A stretch of 64,000 nt of DNA, from the NCBI GenBank assembly GCA_963932185.1, contig OZ010674.1, positions 28,069,309-28,133,308 on the forward strand, read 5' to 3'. Below, piece by piece: positions 1 through 10,155 of this stretch. The notes below the pieces were generated by a model that saw nothing but the letters and a program-made list of their open reading frames with translations, made no database searches and was not told the DNA's origin. The stretch comes from Troglohyphantes excavatus. Lineage: Eukaryota > Arthropoda > Arachnida > Araneae > Linyphiidae. Every line of letters starts with the position of its first letter. Position 1 is the first letter of the stretch. Both the position numbers and the translations under genes were made by a program.

Positions 1-254
1 TTCATAGACGTCACTTACTGACACCTGATTGGTTGTTCATGATGTCATCCTCAAACAAGACGCTGATTGGTCCGTTCCTGTACAAACACGGTGTGACATG
101 CCCATCGGCGGCGATGAGTCATCAACACCTGTTCCCCGACGACGTCCCCTGCGTGTGACGTCACTTGATTGGTTCTTAATGAGGTAATCCTCAAACAAGA
201 ATCTGATTGGTCATCTCCATTAGGCCACGCCCCGAGATCCGCGGCTTGACTTAC
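1..254. promoter_or_regulatory. Duplicated CCAAT-box / CRE cluster, promoter-like
   Basis: Four ATTGG motifs (28-32, 66-70, 168-172, 206-210) read CCAATCA on the minus strand, the NF-Y consensus. They sit beside a full CRE, TGACGTCA (156-163), a GACGTCA (7-13) and a TGATGTCA (40-47). The order CRE, ATTGG, TCCTCAAACAAGA, ATTGG occurs twice, about 140 bases apart, so the block arose by duplication. It is clearly richer in GC than the DNA to its right. It could be the promoter of a gene off the left edge, or part of a repeat. No TATA box or start site can be assigned. Confidence 0.35.
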
Positions 255-375
255 GAGATCCTCCCTGATCCACGCCTGGCAGTCGAAATCCACATGCACC
301 ACAGCTTAGAGCCCGGTACTCCGTCAGATCCTCAATTACTCCCATTACTCCTGGCTTGATACCCGTCAAATTACA
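255..375 (-). other. Possible coding exon ending at a consensus splice donor
   Basis: On the minus strand an open frame of 40 codons runs into CTC|GTAAGT, a near-perfect donor with the intron starting at 254. The translation is glycine-rich and includes EDLTEYRALSCGACGF. The upstream boundary is weak: a TAG lies just ahead, so the exon would need the poor acceptor at about 376. The donor phase (1) matches the phase of the receptor-like gene at 17-20 kb, which runs the same way, but I see no convincing family similarity. It overlaps a small inverted repeat (CTCCGTCAG / CTGACGGAG). Confidence 0.15.
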
Positions 376-812
376 CTACTGACGGAGCCTCTAGTACTTT
401 TAAATTTTACATAGAGCACTTACTTTTTTAATTTTGATTTTACTGGATAATTTTCATCTACATTTCAAAGATTTAAATCTTCAGAAATCTTAAAATATAT
501 TCATACAGCAATTGTTAACAAAGTATATTAAAATTTATTAAGCTGTCTTAGAATAATACTAGAAATCGAATAGAGACGACCTTTTTTCAAATGATTGGAT
601 TGTCTTCACAATTCGCTTGCATAAACACTTTAGTATACTAAAAAAAATATATATATTATGGCTTTTTTCTGACTTCTTATGCTTTTTTCTGGCTGTGGCA
701 CTGGCACTAAACACTTTACGGATAAAATATTTTTCCCAATAGGCAGTACGTACTTTTTAAGTCATCAATGGGCTTATTTGTGAATATCTAATCTGAAAAC
801 AAAGTACACGTA
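376..812. other. AT-rich spacer, nothing recognised
   Basis: No credible reading frame, RNA gene or repeat was recognised. The final bases 811-812 are the TA that flanks the next element. Confidence 0.6.
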
Positions 813-1963
813 CAGCCGCGGAAAAAAAAAACCGAACCACCGATGATTATTTCGTTAGTTTTTATAGTAGAGCTAAACTTAATATACCATTTTGTATGGA
901 ATAAAGTCTACTACAGATTGATATACAAAAAAATTGCATAGGCGACTATCTTCATGTTAAAATCCGCACCAACTTTACAATTTCCAATAGCAACACCCAA
1001 TTTTGATTCAATATTTAGAATCTAGGACAAAATGTATCGGTGAATATCAATTTGCAAGTCATTTGGTTAAGTAGTTTTTTAATTATGAATATCGAAAGTT
1101 TAGAACTCGTAATGTTAAATGAATTTCTTAAACTTTTAATCATATCTTTCGAAATAATAATTTTATTAAGCTGATATTTTTATCTGTGTTACTTCTAAAC
1201 AACCCAAATAAAATACACTAACTTTCATTACTTATATGTATATATTTTTTATTTTATTTAAATTAGGATATTAATATTCATAAAATTTATTAATAGCAAC
1301 CATGCTATATTTTGATAGTGATGGATTCAGAAAAACGTTTTATATGCATATCTAAAATTTAATGATTTTCCTCTTTGTAGTTTTTTGGCTATATTAAATT
1401 GTGCATCAAATTATCATTTAAGAGGTCATACACAAATTTAAAATCTGCAGAACTTAACAGAAATCTACTAATTTTGAGAATTAAAAGCGCTGTGATCGCG
1501 TTGGCATAAAATTCTAAATTTTTATATAAAGGCGAGGGGTATACGGGAGTGGGGGAATGAATGACTACGGGTAAAGAAGAACCACGACTAACGCCAAAAC
1601 ATTTTCTAGCAGTACTTCATTTCGAAGTCTCACTAATACTTTGTCCAATGTGGAAGTAGCCCCTCAAATAAGATAGATACATATCGTCTAATATCTCTGC
1701 GTATAAATGTAGGAAATTAAAGAAAATTTTTATTTAGATTATTTCGAGTGCGAGGAACATTTCTGCAATATCAAAATTAGGTGTTGCTATTGAAAATTTT
1801 AAAGTTGGTGCGGATTCGAGTATGAAGATAGTCCCTTATATAAATTTTTTGTATATCAATGTATAGTAGACTTTATTCTCTACAAAATGGTATATTAAGT
1901 TTAGCTCTACTATAAAAACTAACGAAATAATCATCGGTGGTTCGGTTTTTTTTTCCGCGGCTG
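813..1963. mobile_element. Non-autonomous Tc1/mariner-type element, copy 1
   Basis: The element begins CAGCCGCGGAAAAAAAA and ends with its reverse complement, CCGCGGCTG, flanked by TA on both sides (811-812, 1964-1965) as expected for Tc1/mariner insertions. The inverted repeats extend about 200 bases inward (about 813-1015 against 1765-1963) with a few mismatches. The 1151-bp body holds no reading frame resembling a transposase, so it must have been moved in trans. A second copy of the same length lies at 2791-7032. Such long terminal repeats would form a large hairpin in single-stranded form. Confidence 0.85.
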
Positions 1964-1965
1964 TA

Positions 1966-2790
1966 CATATTAAAACCAATAAACAGGAAAGGACATCAAA
2001 GAATTTAAAGATTTTTTAAAAAAAATCTATGGTATTGTTCTATAGTATTCTGCTTTAAATATTCGCATTCTGTAATAACAAAGATACAAGTATACACTAC
2101 TTGGGAATAAATAGAAAACGAAAGTGTGAATGGTTCAGAATAATTCACTTCTAAGTGACCATACAAATGAACAATACGTGCCTTATTATTTAAAAGAAAA
2201 ACGCAGTCGCATTGAAATAAATTTTACAAGTTCCAATAAAATATCAATACTCCATTATTTCCTTTTCATTCCAACTACTTGGGAATTGGGGATTTGAGGC
2301 TTTATAAAAGATAATAATCCGTTTCTTTTGTGTTCAAATTTATTTGGGCAATTCTTTTTCCTTTTGCAGTTGCCGCTATTTATTGGCAAGCTTGTTGTAC
2401 ATATTTTTTTTAACGATTTACATAAAAAACAACCTACTTGTCGAAAGAAATGGAGGATGAGAAATTGACAAGTACTTCTTGGCACAAAGAAACGATCTTA
2501 TTGAAAACTTATAATTTAGTAACAAATGTACAGCATATATTGTACTATAAAAACATTTCAAAAGTTATCAGTAAATGTATATAATTTCATTTAGGTAAAA
2601 TTTAATATTAGTTTCAGATAAGGGCTGGCACACAATGGAAGCGGTAAATAGGGAAATTTAAAACTCAAGCTGGCACAAGATATTTTTTATGTTTGCTATA
2701 TTTCATATTTCGATATAAAGCACAAAATGATAAAAATATTCAATGGTGACGTTTTAATGTACAATAGGATACAAATGTAGGGTTAATGTA
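1966..2790. other. AT-rich spacer between the two mariner-type copies
   Basis: This stretch is AT-rich. The only open frame, at about 2255-2485 on the minus strand, lacks any recognisable motif and looks fortuitous. The last two bases are the TA target duplication of the next element. Confidence 0.5.
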
Positions 2791-3689
2791 CAGCCGCGGA
2801 AAAAAAAACGAACCACCGATGATTATTTCGTTAGTTTTTATAGTAGAGCTAAACTTAATATACCATTTTGTAGGGAATAAAGTCTACTACACATTGATAT
2901 ACAAAAAATTCGCATAGGGGACTATCCTCATATTAAAATCCGCACAAACTTTAAAATTTCCAATAGCAACACCCAATTTTGATTCCATATTTAAAATCTA
3001 CAACAAAATTTATCGTTGAATATCAATTTGCAAGTCATTTGGTTAAGTAGTTTTTTAATTATGAATATCGAAAGTTTAGAACTCGTAATGTTAAATGAAT
3101 TTCTTAAACTTTTAATCATATCTTTCGAAATAATAATTTTATTAAGCTGAAATTTTTATGCGTGTTACTTCTAAACGACCCAAATAAAATACACTAACTT
3201 TCATTACTTATATGTATATTTTTTAATTTTATTTAAATTAGGATATTAATATTCATAAAATTTATGAATAGCAACCATGCTATATTTTGATAGTGATGGA
3301 CTCAGAAAAACGTTTTATATGCATATCAGAGGTGGCGCTACTGGGGGTGCTGGGGGGGGGGGCTGTAGCCCCCCTGTCGGGCAAGGTAAGCCCCCCCGTC
3401 GGGCACAATTATGAAGTTCGTCGGGGGAAAAGTGTTAGTTAAAACCAAATATTTTTAAAACATTGGTTAAAATTTAATTTTTTTAATGAAATGGATATAG
3501 GTCATAATTCCGACAAATAAAATCCCGACACACCGAAATCTCGACACCAAAGGTCTATCGTGGCCGTATGTTTAGAGACTCGAACCGATAAGGGCGAGTT
3601 TGATACTGAACATTTTGGGAAGCGACATACAGCGATTTGGTTATCAGAGAGTTGTCAAATTAATTCTTTTCACAACCAAAAAATATTGG

Positions 3690-3865
3690 CCATGTATAAG
3701 GGATTGGTGTACTTTAAATCTGATCGTGATCCAATGTCCTGATGTCTATTGAAATTGCGTCGGGTACCAGATTAGATGTTGAACTCGTCATCTAACCACG
3801 GTTCAGAAATACCGGGCAGTGTTCCTGGGTCTTTCTTTCAAAATGATCCCGAATCGTAACTAAAA
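3690..3865 (+). repeat. SINE family 1, truncated copy
   Basis: The stretch matches the body and 3' part of the tRNA-headed SINE seen complete at 37008-37402 (there on the minus strand). Shared landmarks in order are CTGATCGTGATCCAATGTCC, GCGTCGGGTACCAG, a TTCAGAAATAC segment and CCTGGGTCTTTC. The tRNA head is missing. It lies inside the hAT-type element. Confidence 0.7.
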
Positions 3866-4389
3866 CATATATTACATCTAAATAATTTTCTTTGACGTTA
3901 ATTTATTACTTTATTAATAAGTCAACTTATTTTATAGAGGATTGTATGGCTTGGGTTTTATTTTATTGTATAAAAAAAGCATTCTTGACTGTATAGACCA
4001 GTAGGGTCGTTTGGCACGTTAGTAAAACTAATATAATTTTTAGTAGACATATTTAGAAAATATGATTTAGGAAAATTGGAGACCAAAATCATGTTCGCTT
4101 GTGTCACAAAAATTCATTGAAAGGCCATTGAATACGGGGACGGCCTCAGAATTTTTTAGCCAAAGTAGGCATAATTTTGTCGCCCATCTTCCTTTTACAC
4201 AAAATAATATTTTGTAGATAATATGGCAGCTTATTTTTTCAATGCTTTAAATCATACCCTTAAAAATAACATAATGGCTGAACATTACGGTAAGAAATTA
4301 ATATATAAACTTAACATTATCTGTGCAATGTACAAATGTGTAAAAAATTTAAATTGTCATCAGTAAAGTACAAACATTGTCTACTACAA

Positions 4390-4900
4390 TTTGGCGCCAT
4401 CCTTAGTCTGGCGAGTTAAGCGGTCGCTTGGACCCATTGAACCACCAGATAAAGTTAAGCCGCCCCCCTTGTAAAAACTATTCCCCTATTCCCGGGGCAT
4501 CCCGCAGGCAAACGGCTTCCAGTTCCTTGTCAAGGTCCAGGAGAAAAGTGAAAGTTTTTCGCACACCGCAATACTCTTTTTTTTTTGTAATCTATGGGAT
4601 CAAAAAAGAACCCCACCACACTTCGTTTTTTATTGGTGGATGACGTTTCAGAGAGTAGAGTGACCCCAGGCCATGGAGTGGACCCTAGGGGAGCGATAAC
4701 CCAAGACGCTTCTCCAAATATATTGCTTCGTCTCTGCCATTGTTCGATCACAACTCGTTCCATTGCGCGGGAAATGCAATTAGGCTCGTCCCCAACAAAA
4801 CATGTTGAAGATGTCCACCCCTCACTTTCTGGGTGGTGTGGACCTCTGTCCGTGTCAAAAAATTATCCCTCCAGTGCATTTTTTGCATATTATAGCGTAA
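4390..4900. other. GC-richer patch inside the hAT-type element
   Basis: Base composition is visibly less AT-rich than the rest of the element. Short overlapping frames exist on both strands (for example 4594-4977 plus and 4530-4763 minus), but none has a recognisable domain or codon pattern. It may be captured host sequence or an older repeat. Confidence 0.25.
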
Positions 4901-5097
4901 ACGAAAATTTATCTTCGTGTATGTTAAATTTTTATGAGTCTAACTATAAAGTTTTTTTTTTCACATCTTTTTTTTAATTCTGCATATCTACCATATTGAA
5001 GTAAGTAAACTTTTCTATTTTCTTATAACGAGGAAACAAAACAAAACAGTAAGGTTGTATTTGTGATGGGATAAAAAAATCTTGCTTGTTACAATGA

Positions 5098-5168
5098 CCG
5101 TCCCTCATTGGTATAATGGTAATCGTTTCAATGAACTGTCCCAATTTCTAGTTCCGACCAAATGTGGT
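5098..5168 (+). repeat. tRNA-like segment, probably a SINE head
   Basis: TGGTATAATGGTA fits a tRNA A box. AGTTCCGACC, about 45 bases on, is a degenerate B box. No cloverleaf with a paired acceptor stem can be drawn, so this is a tRNA-derived relic rather than a tRNA gene. Confidence 0.35.
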
Positions 5169-7034
5169 GCTTTTTTGTACTTTGTATTTCATTTTTATAA
5201 CTACCAACTAAAGTTATTGTATTAAGTAAAATAAAAATAATTAATTGAATATCTTGTTTGTGAAATTAGGTATGTAAGGTTTGAGTATTTTATCTGCAGA
5301 AGGTTTAAAAAAAATGTTTTATTTTGGGTGAATTATATATTTTGTTAGTTTTTTTCTCTTGATAAAATCTAAAAAAAGTCAAACCAAATTTAAATTAACT
5401 ATATTAAGTTTAATTCTTAATTAAATGAACTTTATATGTATATATCAGTAAGAATTTTGAAAAACTTTGCATTATAAAAGTCATACATACTTTAATATAT
5501 TTTATTTCCCAAATGTAAATATTATACTTTATTAGTATTTTTTACTAAGCATAATTATTACTACAGAGGATAATTTAACAGACTTATTAATTATAATTAA
5601 ATATAAATTTAATTATAATTTTTAAATAACTAAAATTTTAGTAACAAAAAAAAATATTTTCAAAATACTGCAGGTTTTTTTATTACACAATATAGCTTTT
5701 TTTAAAAAATAATCGTGCAATGATTATACAATTTTTTTTGCAGTGCCATTAAGTTAATTTTAACGCTCATCGTTTGACTGTGGTACGATTTGTACAGTTT
5801 TTGTAACAATTATCTGCTTTCCACAATGCTTTAAGTTTATGAAAATACGTAAAATAGCGAGATTGAGTACTTCTTGATTTTAGCCCATAATAATAATAAC
5901 AATAAAACTTTATCACTAACAAATTTAAGATATTGATTAATACTAGATTTTTGAAGTAAAACGTCTTTAAAATCAACTACTTGGCGTATCTGGACAGAAA
6001 TATTTCGCAACGCTTTTAGAGTGATCCTATCTGACACTTTACTGCCAGACAAATATTACTATTTATTTAAATTAGTTCTCTCTCGTCCGATAGGAAATTA
6101 GGAGCCGATGCGTGTAAAATGTAGTTAAAGCAAATCACGCATAGGGCGTGGTGAAGCACTCTGCATCAGACGAAACAATTTGTCTTCCTTTTGCTTGAGA
6201 GGTTTCTGTTGGCGGCCATTTCCTGTTTCTTTATAATCTACTAAAATGACGTTTCACCTACAATAATTCTGGACGTGTTCCGATACAGTCACATCCGATT
6301 TTTTTTTTTACGATAAAATAATTTTATAAGCACTATTTACGTAGAGGATATTAGCCCCCCTGTCGGGGAATGCTAGCTCCCCCGTCGGGCAATTCCTGGC
6401 GCCACCACTGATGCATATATAAAATTTCATGATTTTCCTCTTAGTAGTTTTTTGGCAATATTATAATGTGCATCAAATGATCATTTAAGGGGTCATACAC
6501 AAATTTAAAATCTTCAGAACTTAACAGAAATCTACTATTTTTGAGAATTAAAAGCGCTGTGATCGCGTTGGTATAAAATTCTAAATTCTTATATAGAGGC
6601 GAAGGGTATACAGGAGTGGGGGAATGAATGACCACGGAAAAATAAGAACCACGGCTAACACCAAAACATTTTCTACCAGCTTACTTTATTTCGAAGTCTC
6701 ACTAATACTTTGTTCACTGTGGAAGTAGCCCCCCAAATAAGATCGATACATATTGTCTAATATCTCTGCATATAAATGTAGGAAATTAACGAAAATTTGT
6801 ATTTAGATTATTTTGAGGGCGGGGAACATTTCTGCAATACCAAAAGTAGGTGTTGCTATTGAAAATTTTAAAGTTGGTGCGGATTCGAGTATGAAGATAG
6901 TCCCCTATGCTAATTTTTTGTATATCAATGTATAGTAGACTTTATTTCCAACAAAATGGTATATTAAGTTTAGCTCTACTATAAAAACTAACGAAATAAT
7001 CATCGGTGGTTCGTTTTTTTTTTCCGCGGCTGTA

Positions 7035-8094
7035 CAATGTACTACAAATTTTATATATAAAATTGAGTTATTTTTTATCCTGAAAAGTAGTTTTAGATTT
7101 TTACTGAAATCACCTAAATGGCTAATAGTTTGTCATAAAGACAGTAAAAATACTTTCTATTCATAATTTCTCACGAAATCGAAAAAATTTAATTTATCCT
7201 AAAATAGTAGATGACTCAATCTTATTTTTAATAATGTGCAAGTTTAATTTTTTACTTCTCTGTGAAAAACGGACATTATGACCATTTAGATTACATGAAT
7301 TTTTAGGCATTATATGACAATCAAATGACGTCGTTGATACGTCATACGTTTGGGAACAGCGGCGTCACGGACTTATATGCACAAAACGAATACGCCCTTA
7401 GCAGCCGCGGGGCCAAGTGGGAATTTAAAAGCTGGAAACCCATTCTCCACACAAACTTATGAATAAGTTTAAATAAAACTTAAAAATTATGAATCTTATG
7501 AACAATTTATTAAACTTTTGAATTTTTTCATAAACTAAAAATGTTTCATGTATGGCTATGTATAACAGAACGTTAGAGAACTTCGTAATTTAAAAAGTTG
7601 GCTTCTTCTTAGTTACAAGCTTAATTTCCTACCAATCGAGGCCACTTATGTCAATCGTGCTATTTGTCACGAAGTTAGAATATCGCCTCCCAAAAGTATA
7701 AAGAAAAGTTCCTATGCTGATAACGCAGTGCTTTAAAGAATACATCAAAGTAGAAACACAAGAAGTTCATTTTATCTCTAACATTTTCATTTTGGGTATT
7801 TTTTCCCCTTTGATGAGGGAGGAGCCTCTCAAGAAGTGCAGTGCCCTGTGCGGTGGCACATGTCGCATACTCCTAAGAACAGCCCTGACATTAAGCCATT
7901 GGTAAGATTATAATTACCCAAACGGGTTTAAGTATATCAATGATTCCCTTCACCCTTCGCAATTGTAGACTATATACTTGCTTTCTGCTATGTTTAAAGC
8001 AGAGAATACAATAATATATAGATTTTAAATGTTTTAATGAATTATTTAGTCATCACAATAGAAATATTAGCTATAAATTAACTCCTGTTTTTTT
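7035..8094. other. Spacer with one exon-like patch
   Basis: The stretch is mostly AT-rich. At 7815-7905 a more GC-balanced plus-strand patch is followed by TTG|GTAAGA, a plausible donor, but no consistent upstream acceptor or family match was found. The motif ATGTCAATCGTGCTATTT at about 7647 recurs at about 59637, so part of this may be an old repeat. Confidence 0.3.
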
Positions 8095-8547
8095 ATGGAA
8101 GAGTTTCACGTGACGTATCAACATGGTAGTTTCGATTTATTCCCCACAGCAGACAACTTTGCTTTTGTTTGTTTAGTCGCTACGCTTGCAATTATGAGAA
8201 AGTTTGTTTATAATATTTGCTTTTTCCAAATAAGTATTATTTTTATTCTATATATGAATAAATTTAAATACAGAAATACTTATAATATATTTGTTTATAA
8301 TTAGCATTACAACAAAATACGTAAAAATACTTTTATTTCAACACAAAAATACTTCATAAACGATGAATACAATCTATCTCAGTGTATGTAGTAAATATTT
8401 CTATATTGTGATTTTATTTAAAGACAAACTTAAAATTTTAGTATAAAGCTCCGTACTAAACCTACGGAACTTCTTCGGCGTCGTGAAATTTTCTCCATGT
8501 TCTGTTGGAACAGCGGTCTTCTTCTTCTCGGCGTGAAACTCCCCCAT
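8095..8547 (+). mobile_element. MITE family M, solo copy
   Basis: The 453-bp unit has inverted ends, ATGGAAGAGTTTCACG on the left and CGTGAAACTCCCCCAT on the right. It contains no protein-coding frame. Just inside the left end is CACGTGACGT, an E-box joined to a CRE-like half. Two further copies follow at 8962-9911. No clear target duplication is seen around this copy. Confidence 0.7.
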
Positions 8548-8754
8548 TGCCACACAAATACCGTAATCAAACATTAAAAGCTAAAAATAGGATTTTAGAT
8601 AAAATTGAACTAATATCTATAGGAGAAGTCTGAAAAGTGGCCCAATAAATAAGGTTTTCCTTCCTAAACTAGTTCAATATCTTTACGCCTATTGAGCTTG
8701 CGTTGGCTGCAAGCAATGTTATCCTTATCATCTGATCATTTTTTCAAAAATACT

Positions 8755-8842
8755 TCCAACTTTCTTTCGAGATAAACCTTGAACCATCGCCAATAGCCCA
8801 CTGTGCAGCTATAGTGCGACGTCAATTCAACCAAACTAATGT
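8755..8842 (+). repeat. SINE family 1, 3' fragment
   Basis: This is a short piece carrying CTTTCTTTCGAGATAAACC, GCCAATAGCCCACTGTGCAG and a TAGTGCGACGTCAATTCA tail, all matching the SINE 3' region. Confidence 0.7.
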
Positions 8843-8961
8843 ATCCGGTGTATAATTGGAGGATTGAAAGTTCCAATATCTATACGTGAACTCACTGAGC
8901 TATAATATATATACACTGGAATGAGGACCGAAATCCCACAAACTAGGCTGTACTCTGCTCT

Positions 8962-9911
8962 ATGGGGGAGTTTCACGCAGAGAAGAAGAAGACCGCTGTT
9001 CCGAATGGAACATGGAGAAAATTCCGCGATGCCAAAGAAGTTCCTAATTGTTAGCATGGAGCTTTAGCTCCTGTACTATAATTTTAAGTTTTAGTCTTTA
9101 AATAATACCTCAATTTAGAAATATTTACTACAAACACTAAGATAGATTGTACTAATCATTTATCAAGTATTTTTGTGTTGAAATAAAAGTATTTTTCCTT
9201 TTTTTTGTTGTAATTCTAATGCGGGAGTTCCACGTGACGTATTAACATGGTAACTTACTAGTAGTTTCGATTTCTTCCCTACAGCAGACAACTTTGCTTT
9301 TGTTTGTTTAGTCGCTACGCTTGCAATTATGGGAAATTTTTTTAATAATATTTGTTTTTCCAAATAAGTAATATTTTTATTTTATATGTGAATAAATTTA
9401 AATGCAGAAATACTTATATTATATATGTATATATTTAGAATTACAACGAAATACAGAAAACTACTTTTATTTCAACGCACAAAATCTTCATAAATGATTA
9501 GTACAATCTAATGATTAGTAATCTATGAAGTAAATAAATTTATATTGAGATATTATTTAATGACAAAAACTTAAAATTATAGTACAGGAACTGAAGTTCA
9601 ATGCTAATCCTATGGAACTTCTTCGGCGTCGCGGATTTTTCTCCATGTTCCGTTGGAACAGCGGTTTTCTTCTTCTTAGCATGAAACTCCCCCATTATAT
9701 ACAAATATAACATAAGTATTTCTATACTTAAATTTATTCAAATGTGGAATAAAAATATTACTTATTTGTAAAAAAACAAATATTATAAACAAACTTTAAC
9801 ATAGTTGCAAGCATAACGACTAAACAAACAAAAGAAAAGTTGTCTGTTGTAGGGAAGAAATCGAAACTACTAGCAAGTTACCGTGTTAAACGTCACGTGA
9901 AACTCTCCTAT
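8962..9911 (-). mobile_element. MITE family M, minus-strand copy interrupted by another copy
   Basis: The two parts, 8962-9216 and 9698-9911, together match one minus-strand unit of about 471 bp with ends ATGGGGGAGTTTCACG and CACGTGAAACTCTCCTAT. A plus-strand copy of the same family sits between them, with TA on each side. Reading across the break restores the order seen in the solo copy. The unit ends 245 bases before the start codon of the ankyrin gene, so it lies in that gene's 5' flank or 5' untranslated intron. Confidence 0.75.
9219..9695 (+). mobile_element. MITE family M, inner copy of a self-nested pair
   Basis: The 477-bp unit starts ATGCGGGAGTTCCACG and ends ATGAAACTCCCCCAT, flanked by TA duplications (9217-9218, 9696-9697). 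It is inserted in opposite orientation into the middle of another member of its own family. It carries the same internal CACGTGACGT near its left end. Confidence 0.75.
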
Positions 9912-10079
9912 TGTAGTCCTCCTGATGTGAGTCCTGACGTCATCGCTAATGATTTAAAAACTACGGCTGCTGAGCCTGTTATATACAACTCAACCCTCAA
10001 CATTGTATTTTTGTTTTGCTTTTAATGCTCGTTGTGTATGCTGCTGTTGTATATTCAATGCTAAAAAAAAAACATTGAT

Positions 10080-10097
10080 TTTTTTTTTAGTAATTTA
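10080..10097 (+). promoter_or_regulatory. Probable splice acceptor in the 5' UTR of the ankyrin gene
   Basis: An uninterrupted run of T ending in TTTTTTTTTAG precedes the ankyrin coding region by about 60 bases. This is a strong pyrimidine tract plus AG. It suggests that a non-coding first exon lies upstream while the whole coding region is in one exon. Confidence 0.4.
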
Positions 10098-10155
10098 TCG
10101 AATTTCTCTTGACACTAAAATTGTTAGACTGAGAAGGCCACTGTTGAATTGCATC

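Larger units (their letters stand above)
3327..6410. mobile_element. hAT-type transposon nested inside the mariner-type element
   Basis: The ends are CAGAGGTGGCGC and GCGCCACCACTG, 12-bp inverted repeats with one mismatch that fit the hAT terminal pattern. They are flanked by a perfect 8-bp duplication, ATGCATAT (3319-3326 and 6411-6418). Just inside each end lies the same motif pair in direct, not inverted, orientation: AGCCCCCCTGTCGGG and CCCGTCGGGCA (3368-3407 and 6353-6391). The 3084-bp interior has no intact transposase. It carries a SINE fragment (about 3690-3865), a tRNA-like segment (5098-5168) and a GC-richer patch (4390-4900) with only short unrelated frames. It is non-autonomous or decayed. 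Confidence 0.85.
2791..7032. mobile_element. Non-autonomous Tc1/mariner-type element, copy 2, split by a hAT insertion
   Basis: It has the same CAGCCGCGG termini and TA flanks (2789-2790, 7033-7034) as the copy at 813-1963 and the same internal sequence. Removing the 3084-bp insertion at 3327-6410 and one 8-bp duplication leaves 1150 bp, matching the 1151-bp uninterrupted copy. The uninterrupted copy therefore shows the empty site directly. No transposase frame remains. Confidence 0.85.

Noticed and set aside
4428..4977. Protein-coding gene inside the hAT element
   Set aside because: Several overlapping short frames on both strands, none with a recognisable domain or splice structure.
5098..5168. 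Possible tRNA-Glu/Asp-like gene
   Set aside because: Only the A box is good; no cloverleaf can be formed.
10003..10155. N-terminal extension of the ankyrin frame by 51 codons
   Set aside because: It has no ATG, begins with low-complexity Cys/Phe codons and spans a strong splice acceptor; the ATG at 10156 has a much better context.
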